Position numbers and translations under genes: made by a program
In this document: in pieces, positions 1 through 8,683 of the stretch
Position numbering within the stretch: the stretch's first letter is position 1
How the letters are laid out: each line of letters starts with the position of its first letter
NCBI RefSeq assembly: GCF_024611995.1
Contig: NZ_CP102509.1
Coordinates: forward strand, 6,634,001-6,698,000
DNA length: 64,000 nt
Direction: 5' to 3'
Origin: Streptomyces sp. NBC_00162
Lineage (GTDB): Bacteria > Actinomycetota > Actinomycetes > Streptomycetales > Streptomycetaceae
The notes under the pieces: generated by a model
Seen by the model: only the letters and a program-made list of their open reading frames with translations
Database searches by the model: none
What the model was told of the DNA's origin: nothing

Positions 1-2398
1 CTGGGACGACTGTGTGGAGATGGCGCGGGACCAGATCCGTGAGGGCGCGCACATGCTGGACCTGTGCGTGGACTACGTGGGCCGTGACGGTGTCGCGGAC
101 ATGGAGGAGCTGGCGGGGCGTTTCGCGACGGCCTCGACGCTGCCGATCGTGCTGGACTCCACCGAGGTTCCGGTGATCCAGGCGGGTCTGGAGAAGCTGG
201 GCGGGCGTGCGGTCATCAACTCGGTGAACTACGAGGACGGTGACGGTCCGGAGTCGCGTTTCGCGAAGGTGACGGGGCTGGCGCGGGAGCACGGGGCGGC
301 GCTGATCGCGCTGACCATCGACGAGGAGGGCCAGGCCCGGACCGTCGAGCACAAGGTCGCCATCGCCGAACGCCTCATCGACGACCTGACGGGGAACTGG
401 GGGATCCACGAGTCGGACATCCTCATCGACACCCTGACCTTCACGATCTGCACCGGCCAGGAGGAGTCCCGGGGCGACGGCATCGCCACGATCGAGGCGA
501 TCCGTGAGCTCAAGCGCCGCCACCCGGACGTCCAGACCACGCTGGGTCTGTCGAACATTTCGTTCGGGCTGAATCCGGCTGCCCGTGTGCTGCTGAACTC
601 GGTGTTCCTTGACGAGTGTGTCAAGGCGGGTCTGGATTCGGCGATCGTGCACGCGTCGAAGATCCTGCCGATCGCCCGGTTCGACGAGGAGCAGGTCACC
701 ACCGCGCTGGACCTGATCTACGACCGGCGGGCCGAGGGCTATGACCCGCTGCAGAAGCTGATGGCGCTGTTCGAGGGCGTGAACACCAAGTCGATGAAGG
801 CCGGCCGCGCCGAGGAACTCCTCGCGCTGCCGCTGGACGAGCGGCTGCAGCGGCGGATCATCGACGGTGAGAAGAACGGCCTGGAGGCCGACCTCGCCGA
901 GGCCCTCCAGACCCGTCCCGCGCTCGACATCGTCAACGACACGCTGCTGGAGGGCATGAAGGTCGTCGGTGAGCTGTTCGGCTCCGGCCAGATGCAGCTG
1001 CCGTTCGTGCTGCAGTCGGCCGAGGTCATGAAGACGGCGGTCGCCTATCTCGAGCCGCACATGGAGAAGACCGACGACGAGGGCAAGGGCACCATCGTGC
1101 TTGCGACGGTGCGCGGCGACGTCCATGACATCGGCAAGAACCTGGTCGACATCATCTTGACCAACAACGGCTACAACGTCGTGAACATCGGCATCAAGCA
1201 GCCGGTGTCCGCGATCCTGGAGGCCGCGCAGGAGCACCGGGCCGACGTGATCGGCATGTCCGGTCTGCTGGTGAAGTCGACCGTGATCATGAAGGAGAAC
1301 CTGCAGGAGCTCAACCAGCGCAAGCTGGCCGCCGACTACCCGGTCATCCTCGGCGGCGCCGCCCTGACCCGCGCCTACGTCGAACAGGACCTCCACGAAA
1401 TCTACGAAGGCGAAGTCCGCTACGCCCGCGACGCCTTCGAAGGCCTGCGCCTGATGGACGCCCTCATCGCCGTCAAGCGCGGAGTCCCCGGAGCCTCCCT
1501 GCCCGAGCTCAAGCAGCGCCGCGTCGCCAAGAGGGACACGCCCGTCCTCCAGGTGGACGAGCCGGAGGAGCCCGGTGGCCGCTCGGACGTCTCCGTCGAC
1601 AACCCCGTCCCCACCCCGCCGTTCTGGGGCACCCGCGTGGTCAAGGGCATCCCGCTCAAGGACTACTCCTCCTGGCTCGACGAGGGAGCCCTCTTCAAGG
1701 GCCAGTGGGGCCTCAAGCAGGCCCGCGCGGGCGGAGCCACGTACGAGGAGCTCGTCGAGACCGAGGGACGCCCGCGCCTGCGCGGCCTCCTCGACAAGCT
1801 GCACACCGAGAACCTCCTCGAGGCCGCGGTCGTCTACGGCTACTTCCCCTGCGTGTCCAAGGGCGAGGACCTGATCATCCTCGACGAGCAGGGCAACGAG
1901 CGGACCCGCTTCACCTTCCCGCGCCAGCGCCGCGGCCGCCGCCTGTGCCTCGCGGACTTCTTCCGCCCCGAGGAGTCCGGCGAGACCGACGTCGTCGGCC
2001 TCCAGGTCGTCACCGTGGGGTCGAAGATCGGCGAGGCCACCGCCAAGCTGTTCGAGTCCGACTCCTACCGCGAGTACCTGGAGCTGCACGGCCTGTCCGT
2101 CCAGCTGGCCGAGGCCATGGCCGAGTACTGGCACGCCCGCGTCCGCGCCGAGCTCGGATTCGGCGGGGAGGACCCGGCCGCGGTCGAGGACATGTTCGAC
2201 CTCAAGTACCGCGGTGCCCGCTTCTCGCTCGGCTACGGCGCCTGCCCCGACCTGGAGGACCGCGCGAAGATCGCCGACCTCCTCGAGCCGGAGCGGATCG
2301 GCGTCCACCTGTCCGAGGAGTTCCAGCTCCACCCCGAGCAGTCCACCGACGCGATCGTCATCCACCACCCCGAAGCGAAGTATTTCAACGCACGCTGA
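1..2398 (+). CDS. metH: Cobalamin-dependent methionine synthase MetH, C-terminal part (5' end outside window)
   Basis: Transfers the methyl group of 5-methyltetrahydrofolate to homocysteine through cobalamin, in the cytosol. The reading frame is open from base 2, so the homocysteine-binding N-terminus is missing from the window. What is visible, in order, is the pterin-binding barrel, the helical cap of the cobalamin module (about 280-360 of the visible chain), the B12 Rossmann domain with the cobalt-ligand motif DVHDIGKN (bases about 1120-1140), and the C-terminal AdoMet reactivation domain with RFSLGYGACPD near the end. About 795 residues are present out of roughly 1150-1200 for the family. 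The gene ends with TGA at 2396-2398. Any B12 riboswitch would lie upstream of the window. Confidence 0.97.
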   Translation, partial: WDDCVEMARDQIREGAHMLDLCVDYVGRDGVADMEELAGRFATASTLPIVLDSTEVPVIQAGLEKLGGRAVINSVNYEDGDGPESRFAKVTGLAREHGAALIALTIDEEGQARTVEHKVAIAERLIDDLTGNWGIHESDILIDTLTFTICTGQEESRGDGIATIEAIRELKRRHPDVQTTLGLSNISFGLNPAARVLLNSVFLDECVKAGLDSAIVHASKILPIARFDEEQVTTALDLIYDRRAEGYDPLQKLMALFEGVNTKSMKAGRAEELLALPLDERLQRRIIDGEKNGLEADLAEALQTRPALDIVNDTLLEGMKVVGELFGSGQMQLPFVLQSAEVMKTAVAYLEPHMEKTDDEGKGTIVLATVRGDVHDIGKNLVDIILTNNGYNVVNIGIKQPVSAILEAAQEHRADVIGMSGLLVKSTVIMKENLQELNQRKLAADYPVILGGAALTRAYVEQDLHEIYEGEVRYARDAFEGLRLMDALIAVKRGVPGASLPELKQRRVAKRDTPVLQVDEPEEPGGRSDVSVDNPVPTPPFWGTRVVKGIPLKDYSSWLDEGALFKGQWGLKQARAGGATYEELVETEGRPRLRGLLDKLHTENLLEAAVVYGYFPCVSKGEDLIILDEQGNERTRFTFPRQRRGRRLCLADFFRPEESGETDVVGLQVVTVGSKIGEATAKLFESDSYREYLELHGLSVQLAEAMAEYWHARVRAELGFGGEDPAAVEDMFDLKYRGARFSLGYGACPDLEDRAKIADLLEPERIGVHLSEEFQLHPEQSTDAIVIHHPEAKYFNAR

Positions 2399-2430
2399 GG
2401 CGGACCGGCGTACACTGGTCGGTCCCATAC

Positions 2431-2484
2431 AGGCCGGTCACCTGTTCCCGAGGGGATGTCCCCGCGGGTGGAGGTGACCGGCCT
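2431..2484 (+). terminator. Strong hairpin between metH and the HAD gene
   Basis: A perfect 12-bp stem (AGGCCGGTCACC at 2431-2442 pairing with 2473-2484) encloses a second small hairpin (GGGG-ATGT-CCCC, 2452-2463). There is no T tract, so it is either a Streptomyces-type terminator for metH or a structured 5' leader for the next gene, whose Shine-Dalgarno lies only 12 nt downstream. A TACACT hexamer at 2411-2416 could be a -10 box in front of it. Confidence 0.5.
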
Positions 2485-2510
2485 TCTCGTCCCCTGAAAG
2501 AGGCGTGCGC

Positions 2511-3212
2511 ATGACCAGCACCGTTCCCGTCCCCGTGGTCCGTACGGCCGACGGGCACGCCCTTCAGGCGGTGCTGCTGGACATGGACGGCACCCTCGTC
2601 GACACCGAGGGATTCTGGTGGGAGATCGAGGCGCAGATCTTCCAGGAGCTCGGACACCGGCTCGAGGAATCCTGGAGGGATGTGGTCGTCGGCGGCCCCA
2701 TGAGCCGCAGCGCCGCGTTCCTGATCGAGGCCACCGGCGCGTCCATCGGCCTCGCCGAGCTCAGCGTGCTCCTCAACGAGCGCTTCGAGGCCCGCATCGC
2801 CGACCAGGTTCCGCTGATGCCCGGCGCCGAGCGGCTCCTGAGTGAGCTGGCCCGGCACAACGTGCCCACCGCCCTCGTCTCCGCCTCGCACCGGCGCGTC
2901 ATCGACCAGGTGCTGCTCACCCTCGGCCGGGACCGCTTCACGATGACGGTCGCCGGGGACGAGGTGGCCCGTACCAAGCCGCACCCCGACCCGTACCTGC
3001 TCGCCGCCAGCACCCTCGGCGCCCACCCCTCCCGGTGCGCCGTCATCGAGGACACCGCCACCGGCGTGGCCGCCGCCGAGGCCGCCGGCTGCCGGGTCGT
3101 GGCCGTCCCCTCGGTCGGCCACATCGAGGCCGCCCCGGGCCGGACGATCGTGCGCTCGCTGGAGGAAGTCGACCTGCCCTTCCTGCGGTCCCTCATCAGC
3201 CCGCTGAACTGA
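2511..3212 (+). CDS. HAD-superfamily hydrolase (phosphatase, beta-phosphoglucomutase-like)
   Basis: A predicted cytosolic Mg-dependent phosphatase of HAD subfamily IA, 233 residues. Motif I is DMDGTLVD near residue 23, motif II is the VSASHRR region, motif III is the Lys of ARTKPHPDPYLLA, and motif IV is AVIEDTATGV. The helical cap lies between motifs I and II, as in PGMB-type enzymes. I chose ATG 2511 because AAAGAGG ends 8 nt upstream; a GTG at 2505 is in frame but sits too close to that site. Substrate cannot be read from sequence. It follows metH in the same direction with a hairpin between them, so co-transcription is uncertain. Confidence 0.9.
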   Translation: MTSTVPVPVVRTADGHALQAVLLDMDGTLVDTEGFWWEIEAQIFQELGHRLEESWRDVVVGGPMSRSAAFLIEATGASIGLAELSVLLNERFEARIADQVPLMPGAERLLSELARHNVPTALVSASHRRVIDQVLLTLGRDRFTMTVAGDEVARTKPHPDPYLLAASTLGAHPSRCAVIEDTATGVAAAEAAGCRVVAVPSVGHIEAAPGRTIVRSLEEVDLPFLRSLISPLN

Positions 3213-3351
3213 GCGCGCCGCACCACGCACGGATACGCCTCGTACACGCTCTGTACCGAACAGAACGCCGTAGGACCGAGGTCCCACCAGAGGATTTTCC
3301 GTGCCCCGCCCCGGAGGCTGAAATTCCATCCCTTCCGGGGCAGTTGTCCCA

Positions 3352-3367
3352 GGTGACCTTAGTCACC
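3352..3367. promoter_or_regulatory. 16-bp palindrome, operator-like
   Basis: GGTGAC-CTTA-GTCACC is a 6-bp perfect inverted repeat around a 4-nt centre. It stands immediately before the terminator that ends the HAD transcription unit. It may be a regulator binding site or simply a small hairpin helping termination. No cognate regulator can be assigned. Confidence 0.35.
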
Positions 3368-3371
3368 CGTC

Positions 3372-3404
3372 AAGCCCCCGAGACACCTGTCCGGGGGCTT
3401 CTTC
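3372..3404 (+). terminator. Intrinsic terminator after the HAD hydrolase gene
   Basis: AAGCCCCCG (3372-3380) pairs with CGGGGGCTT (3392-3400), followed by CTTC. This is a GC-rich stem with a short pyrimidine tail, typical of Streptomyces. It separates the metH/HAD unit from the solute-binding protein genes. Confidence 0.75.
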
Positions 3405-3719
3405 GGCTTCCCTTGTGTCCGGATTGATCAGCTCCTGACCGAATCTGCGTGGACCTCCACATAGACAGCCAGTCCGCTCCCATCACCGTGCGATTACGCC
3501 CCAAGTCCGGCCAGTTCCAGCCATCCCGTCCCGGGCCACTAGTGTCGAGCTCGGCACTGCGCCGCACCTCAGCCGTCCCGGACACACACCCCTGTGCCGG
3601 GACGCAGTGGACCGATCGTCATACCACCGGCCCGATCGTTCCGCCCTGAACGGGCGACCGTCGCGAAGTGCCCTTTACGCCGCTTTGACCAAGTGCCGGG
3701 TACAGGGAGTTCTTCCAGC

Positions 3720-5324
3720 ATGAACCGCAAGACCATGGTGCTGACGGCCGCGGCCGGACTGCTCACGCCCACGCTCGCCGCATGCGGCAGCGCCAGTGGC
3801 GGAGGAGCGGGATCCGGGGCGATCGTCGTCGGGACCACCGACCGGTTCGAGGCCGCCGAGTTCGCCCCCGCCCCGTTCGACCCGGCGTACGCCTACGACG
3901 CCGGCGCCTGGAACGTCCTGCGCCAGACCGTCCAGACCCTGATGCACACCCCGCGCGGCGGCGGCCAGCCCGTCCCCGAAGCGGCCTCCGACTGCCGCTT
4001 CACCGACACCGGCAACGAGAGCTACCGCTGCACCCTGCGCCCCGGTCTGAAGTTCGCGAGCGGCGACCCCCTCACCGCCAAGGACGTCAAGTTCTCCATT
4101 GACCGGGTCCGCGCCATCAAGGACGAGAACGGCCCGTCCTCGCTGCTCTCCACGCTCGACAGCGTCGAGGCCAAGGGCGCCGACACCGTCGTCTTCCACC
4201 TGAAGACGCCGGACGCGACCTTCCCGTACAAGCTCTCCACCCCCGCCACCGGCATCGTCAGCGAGAAGAGCTACGACGCCAAGAAGCTCCGCGAGGGCTT
4301 CGAGGTCGACGGCTCCGGCCCGTACACGATGAAGGCCGAGGTCAAGGACAACCACCTCGTCCGGGCCGTCTTCAGCAAGAACCCGAACTACAAGGGCGAC
4401 CTCAAGCTCCAGAACGACAAGGTCGAACTGCGGACCTTCGCAGACTCCGGCGCCATGGGCACGGCACTCACCGACGGCAAGATCCACATGGTCTCCCGCA
4501 CCCTGTCGCCCGCCCAGATCGCCGACTTCGCGGGCAAGCCCCCCAAGGGCGTCAAGCTCGTCCAGATGCCCGGCCTGGAGATCCGCTACATCGGCTTCAA
4601 CACCGAGGCCCCGGTCGTCAAGGACAAGGCCGTACGCCAGGCCCTCGCCGCTGCCGTCGACCGCAACGCCCTCATCTCCAAGGTCTACGGCAAGTCCGCG
4701 CAGCCGCTCTACTCGCTGGTCCCCACCAACGTGACCGGCCACGTCAACTCCTTCTTCAGCAAGTACGGCGAGGCCAACACCACCAAGGCCGCCGCCCTGC
4801 TGAAGGACGCCGGGATCAAGACCCCGGTCAAGCTGACGCTCCACTACACCAACGACCACTACGGCGACGGAACGGCCGCCGAGTTCGAGGCCCTCAAGGC
4901 CCAGCTGAACTCCACCCAGCTGTTCGACATCACCGTCCAGGGCAGCGACTGGGCCGACTTCCGGCCCGCGCAGAAGAAGGGCGACCACGCCGCCTACGGG
5001 CTCGGCTGGTTCCCCGACTACCCGGACGCCGACAACTTCCTCGCCCCGTTCCTGGAGCAGGACAACTTCCTGGGCACGCCGTACGCCAACAGTGCGGTGC
5101 GCACCAGGCTCCTCCCCGAATCCCGGCGCGCCGTCGACCGCAACGTCGCCGGCCCCGCGATCGCGGAGATACAGGACATCGTCGCCGAGGACGTACCCGT
5201 CCTGCCCCTGTGGCAGGGCAAGCAGTACGTCGCCGCACGCGACGGGATCACCGGAGTGGAGTGGTCGGTCAACGCCATCTCCGACCTCCAGCTGTGGGAG
5301 CTCGGCCGGGGTGTCAGCGGCTGA
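3720..5324 (+). CDS. ABC transporter solute-binding lipoprotein, family 5 (peptide/opine type)
   Basis: An extracytoplasmic ligand-binding protein of the SBP_bac_5 (DppA/OppA-like) family, 534 residues, tethered by lipid. Starting at ATG 3720 gives MNRKTM, a hydrophobic stretch and the lipobox LAAC, with Cys at about residue 21. CAGGGAG lies about 12 nt upstream of the ATG. An earlier in-frame start at 3594 would bury the signal peptide and is rejected. Family features include the RPGLKF segment, the LTAKDVKFSIDR motif and a C-terminal DYPDADN segment. It is followed in the same direction by a paralogue 71 bp downstream. No permease or ATPase genes are adjacent, so the partner transporter must be elsewhere. 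Ligand unknown. Confidence 0.92.
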   Translation: MNRKTMVLTAAAGLLTPTLAACGSASGGGAGSGAIVVGTTDRFEAAEFAPAPFDPAYAYDAGAWNVLRQTVQTLMHTPRGGGQPVPEAASDCRFTDTGNESYRCTLRPGLKFASGDPLTAKDVKFSIDRVRAIKDENGPSSLLSTLDSVEAKGADTVVFHLKTPDATFPYKLSTPATGIVSEKSYDAKKLREGFEVDGSGPYTMKAEVKDNHLVRAVFSKNPNYKGDLKLQNDKVELRTFADSGAMGTALTDGKIHMVSRTLSPAQIADFAGKPPKGVKLVQMPGLEIRYIGFNTEAPVVKDKAVRQALAAAVDRNALISKVYGKSAQPLYSLVPTNVTGHVNSFFSKYGEANTTKAAALLKDAGIKTPVKLTLHYTNDHYGDGTAAEFEALKAQLNSTQLFDITVQGSDWADFRPAQKKGDHAAYGLGWFPDYPDADNFLAPFLEQDNFLGTPYANSAVRTRLLPESRRAVDRNVAGPAIAEIQDIVAEDVPVLPLWQGKQYVAARDGITGVEWSVNAISDLQLWELGRGVSG

Positions 5325-5395
5325 GCACGGCAACAACCGGCAGCGGGTGTCGCGAGCCGGCGGAACGAAACAGTTCGACTGTGAAGGACGAATCC

Positions 5396-6979
5396 GTGAA
5401 TCGACGTAACCAGTGGCTGGCGGCCCCGCTCGGGGCGGCCACCGCCGCCGCGCTGCTCAGCGGTTGCGGCTCGACCGATGGCTCCAATGCCGGCAGCGGC
5501 AAGGGCGTGGTCATGGGCATATCCGACAAGGTGAAGTCCACCGACCCCGCGTCGGGCTACGACCCGGGCTCCTGGCTGCTCTTCAACAACGTCTTCCAGT
5601 CGCTGCTGAGCTTCCCCAAGGGCGGCATCACCCCCGAGCCCGACGCCGCCCAGAGCTGCGGCTTCGAGGGCGGCGACAGCAAGCTGTACAAGTGCGTCCT
5701 GCGGCCCGGCCTGAAGTTCAGCAACGGCCACAGCCTCACCTCGAAGGACGTCAAGTTCTCCTTCGAGCGCACGCTGAAGATCAACGACGAGAACGGCCCG
5801 GCCGTGCTGCTCTCGTCGATCGCCGGCATCGACGCCCCCGACGACAAGACCGTCGTCTTCCGCCTCAAGACGTCCGACGCCACCTTCCCGAGCAAGATCG
5901 CCTCGGGTGCGGGCTCCATCGTCGACCACAGCGAGTACCCGGCCGACAAGCTGCGCACGGACAACAAGGCGATCGGCTCCGGCGTCTACAAGCTGGAGTC
6001 GTTCAGCGAGAAGAGCGCCAGCTTCTCGGTCAACGAGTCCTACACCGGCAAGGCCAAGGCCAAGAACACCGGCGTCACGCTGAAGTTCTTCAACGGCGAC
6101 CAGGCCGGCCTCAAGTCGGTCCTGGACAGCGGGGACATCGACTTCGCCTTCCGCGGCCTGGCCGCCAAGGACATCGCCGCCCTCGCCTCGACCAAGACCG
6201 GCGACAACAAGGTCGACGTCGTCCAAGGCACCGGCGCCGAGGTCGAGCACATGGTCTTCAACGTCAACGACCCCGTTGTCGGCAAGCTGCCCGTCCGCAA
6301 GGCCATCGCCTACCTCGTGGACCGCGAGGCGCTCGTCAAGGACGTGTACGCGGGCACCGCCGCCCCGCTGTACTCCATCGTCCCGGCCGGCATCGCCGGA
6401 CACACCACCCCCTTCTTCGACCGCTACGGCGGCAGCCCGCAGGTCGAGAAGGCCAAGGCCGTCCTCAAGGCCGCCGGCATCAGCGGCAAGATCAAGCTGG
6501 CCCTGTGGTCCACCCCGTCCCGCTACGGGCCCTCCACCGACCAGCAGTTCGAAGTCATCGCCAAGCAGCTCAACGACAGCGGCCTCTTCGAGGCCGAGAT
6601 GAAGTCCGTCGAGTTCGAGCAGTACGAGAAGGACATCGCGGACGGCAAGTACGGCGTCTACGTGAAGGGCTGGGTCCCGGACTACCCGGACGCCGACAAC
6701 TTCACCCAGCCGTTCTTCGGCCCCGGCAACGTCCTGGGCAACAACTACGACAACAAGGAGATCAGCGGGACGATCATCCCGTCGACCTCCGCGAAGTCCG
6801 ACCGCACCGCGGCCAACATCGACTACAACCGGCTCCAGGAGATCGTCGCCGAGGAGATCCCGATCCTCCCGCTCTGGCAGGGCAAGCAGTACGCCGTCAC
6901 CCGCCAGAACGTGACCGGCCTCCAGTGGTCCCTCGACGCCTCGACCGTCTTCCGCTTCTGGGAGATCAGCAAGGGCTGA
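5396..6979 (+). CDS. ABC transporter solute-binding lipoprotein, family 5 (tandem paralogue)
   Basis: A second SBP_bac_5 lipoprotein, 527 residues, clearly paralogous to its upstream neighbour. They share RPGLKF, SLTSKDVKFSFER, DENGP, the segment DATFPSK and the C-terminal DYPDADNF and LPLWQGKQY blocks. GTG 5396 is chosen because GAAGGA at 5383-5388 sits 7 nt upstream and the resulting N-terminus gives Arg residues, a hydrophobic stretch and the lipobox LSGC. GTG 5381 is an in-frame alternative. The pair looks like a local duplication with divergence. It ends in a bidirectional terminator shared with the convergent response regulator gene. Ligand not predictable. Confidence 0.92.
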   Translation: MNRRNQWLAAPLGAATAAALLSGCGSTDGSNAGSGKGVVMGISDKVKSTDPASGYDPGSWLLFNNVFQSLLSFPKGGITPEPDAAQSCGFEGGDSKLYKCVLRPGLKFSNGHSLTSKDVKFSFERTLKINDENGPAVLLSSIAGIDAPDDKTVVFRLKTSDATFPSKIASGAGSIVDHSEYPADKLRTDNKAIGSGVYKLESFSEKSASFSVNESYTGKAKAKNTGVTLKFFNGDQAGLKSVLDSGDIDFAFRGLAAKDIAALASTKTGDNKVDVVQGTGAEVEHMVFNVNDPVVGKLPVRKAIAYLVDREALVKDVYAGTAAPLYSIVPAGIAGHTTPFFDRYGGSPQVEKAKAVLKAAGISGKIKLALWSTPSRYGPSTDQQFEVIAKQLNDSGLFEAEMKSVEFEQYEKDIADGKYGVYVKGWVPDYPDADNFTQPFFGPGNVLGNNYDNKEISGTIIPSTSAKSDRTAANIDYNRLQEIVAEEIPILPLWQGKQYAVTRQNVTGLQWSLDASTVFRFWEISKG

Positions 6980-7000
6980 CCCGCCCTCAGGCAACGCACA

Positions 7001-7038
7001 ACGGGCCGGCAACCGCACCACGCGGTTGCCGGCCCGTT
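7001..7038. terminator. Bidirectional terminator between convergent genes
   Basis: A long perfect stem: ACGGGCCGGCAACCGC (7001-7016) pairs with GCGGTTGCCGGCCCGT (7022-7037) across a 5-nt loop. It separates the solute-binding protein gene from the response regulator on the opposite strand and can serve both. Confidence 0.85.
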
Positions 7039-7052
7039 CCGTTCGGACTCCG

Positions 7053-7724
7053 TTACTGCGCCCCCGGGCGGACCAGACCGCTCTCGTACGCGTACACCGC
7101 CGCCTGGACCCGGTCGCGCAGACCCAGCTTCGTCAACACGTGCCCCACATGCGTCTTGACCGTCGTCTCGCTCACGAACAGGTCCGCCGCGATCTCCGCG
7201 TTCGACAGACCCCGGGCCACCAGCTTCAGCACCTCCACCTCGCGCTCGGTCAGCGTCCCCAGCGTGTCCGGGACGCTCTCCTCACCCGACGGCAGATGCC
7301 CCGCGTACTTGTCCAGCAGCCGGCGCGTGATGCTCGGCGCCAGCATCGCCTCGCCCGCCGCCACCACCCGGATCGCCTGCACCAGCTCATTGGCCGGCGC
7401 ATCCTTCAGCAGGAAGCCGCTCGCCCCCGCCCGCAGCGCCTCCACCACGTACTCGTCCAGGTCGAACGTGGTCAGTACGAGCACCTTCGCCGGACCGTCC
7501 CGGCCCGGACCGGTGATCTGCCGGGTCGCCTCCACCCCGTCCATCCGCGGCATCCGGATGTCCATCAGCACCACGTCGGGCTGCAGCGCACGCACCTGGT
7601 CCAGCGCCTGCAGACCGTCCCCGGCCTCGCCGACCACCGCCAGGTCCCCTTCCGCCTCCAGAATCATCCGGAAACCGGTGCGCAGCAGTGGCTGGTCGTC
7701 GACCAGCAGGACGCGGATCGCCAC
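7053..7724 (-). CDS. NarL/FixJ-family two-component response regulator
   Basis: A DNA-binding response regulator of 223 residues. The receiver domain spans about 1-120 with the acidic pair at D9/D10, the phosphoacceptor D55 in VVLMDIRMP and the switch/Lys region VLTTFDLDEY...FLLKD. A LuxR-type helix-turn-helix occupies about 155-215 (LTEREVEVLKLVARGLSNAEIA, then VSETTVKTHVGHVLTKL). No sensor kinase gene is adjacent, so it is an orphan here. The nearest histidine kinase in the window is at 56.4 kb and is not of the HisKA_3 type that normally pairs with NarL regulators. Target genes unknown. Confidence 0.95.
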   Translation of the reverse strand: MAIRVLLVDDQPLLRTGFRMILEAEGDLAVVGEAGDGLQALDQVRALQPDVVLMDIRMPRMDGVEATRQITGPGRDGPAKVLVLTTFDLDEYVVEALRAGASGFLLKDAPANELVQAIRVVAAGEAMLAPSITRRLLDKYAGHLPSGEESVPDTLGTLTEREVEVLKLVARGLSNAEIAADLFVSETTVKTHVGHVLTKLGLRDRVQAAVYAYESGLVRPGAQ

Positions 7725-7788
7725 GGGGTCTACCTCTATTCGTCGGACGGCTTCGGCGGACCCCGCCCATTCTGCCCTGAGGGGACGA

Positions 7789-8676
7789 TCAGGAATCCGC
7801 CGGGCGGACCTCCGCCCCGGGGCGCGGAACGATCGTCAACGGATAGGCCGGGGGAGTCCCCCCGAACTCGGGACACACCGCCTGATGATCACACCAGCCG
7901 CACAGCTTCGTCGGCCGCGGCCGCCACTCACCGCTCTCCGTCGCCTCCCGGATCGCCTCCCACAGCGCGAGCAGCTTGCGTTCCACCCGCTCCAGATCCG
8001 CCACCACCGGGTCGTACGTCAGCACGTCCCCACTGCCCAGATACACCAGCTGAAGCCGCCGCGGCACCACCTGCTTCAGCCGCCACACCACCAGCGCGTA
8101 GAACTTCATCTGGAACAGCGCACCCTCCGCGTACTCCGGCCGCGGCGCCTTGCCCGTCTTGTAGTCGACGATCCGCACCTCACCCGTCGGCGCGACGTCC
8201 ACCCGGTCGATGATCCCGCGCAACCGCAGCCCCGACTCGAGCTCCGTCTCCACGAAGAACTCCCGCTCCACCGGCTCCAGCCGCGTCGGGTCCTCCAACG
8301 TGAACCACCGCTCCACCAGCGCCTCGGCCTCCGTCAGCCACCGCGCCAGCTCCGCCCCCTCGTCACCCTCCGGGAACAGCTCCGTCAGCTCCGGCTTCGC
8401 CTCCAGCAGCCGGTCCCACTGCCCCGGGATCAAGGCCTTCGCCCGCGGCGCGGTCCGCTCCTGCGCCGGATGATCGAAAAGTCGCTCCAGCACGGCATGC
8501 ACCAGCGTCCCGCGGGTAGCCGCCGCACTGGGCTTCTCCGGCAGCTTGTCGATCACCCGGAACCGGTACAGCAACGGGCACTGCATGAAATCGCTCGCCC
8601 GTGAAGGGGAGAGCGAAGCGGGCCGTGCGGCGCTCGGCGCTGCGTCGGCCGGACCGTTACCGGAGCTCGTCGTCAT
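7789..8676 (-). CDS. RecB-family PD-(D/E)XK nuclease with probable Fe-S cluster
   Basis: A predicted DNA exonuclease/nickase of the PDDEXK_1 (RecB C-terminal) family, 295 residues. The catalytic core is the GIIDRVDV segment followed by VDYKTGK. One Cys near the N-terminus (FMQCPLLYRF) and three near the C-terminus (CGWCDHQAVC) have the spacing of the 4Fe-4S clasp of AddB/Cas4-type nucleases. ATG 8676 is chosen. It has no good Shine-Dalgarno, but TAGGGT lies 7 nt upstream, consistent with a leaderless mRNA. The stretch upstream of that -10 resembles the PafBC damage-response element. Likely role: DNA repair. Confidence 0.9.
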   Translation of the reverse strand: MTTSSGNGPADAAPSAARPASLSPSRASDFMQCPLLYRFRVIDKLPEKPSAAATRGTLVHAVLERLFDHPAQERTAPRAKALIPGQWDRLLEAKPELTELFPEGDEGAELARWLTEAEALVERWFTLEDPTRLEPVEREFFVETELESGLRLRGIIDRVDVAPTGEVRIVDYKTGKAPRPEYAEGALFQMKFYALVVWRLKQVVPRRLQLVYLGSGDVLTYDPVVADLERVERKLLALWEAIREATESGEWRPRPTKLCGWCDHQAVCPEFGGTPPAYPLTIVPRPGAEVRPADS

Positions 8677-8683
8677 GCACAAA

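Larger units (their letters stand above)
3213..3719. other. 507-bp intergenic region between HAD hydrolase and solute-binding protein
   Basis: I see no convincing gene here. It contains the palindrome at 3352-3367, the terminator at 3372-3404, and a second short palindrome GTGGA-CC-TCCAC at 3449-3460. A six-codon GTG frame at 3301-3321 is probably fortuitous. The remainder, about 3410-3710, must hold the promoter of the downstream lipoprotein gene. The best -35-like hexamer, TTGACC at 3685-3690, has no well-spaced -10 partner. Confidence 0.6.

Noticed and set aside
3301..3321. Six-codon leader peptide before the solute-binding proteins
   Set aside because: Too short, no regulatory residues, and located before a terminator and 400 bp from the downstream gene.
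3594..3719. Upstream start of the first solute-binding protein
   Set aside because: It would place 42 residues before a classical lipoprotein signal peptide.
5413..8604. A 1000-codon plus-strand frame running through the second binding protein and the response regulator
   Set aside because: It is Arg/Pro/Gln-rich, overlaps real genes on both strands, crosses a bidirectional terminator and has no ribosome site.
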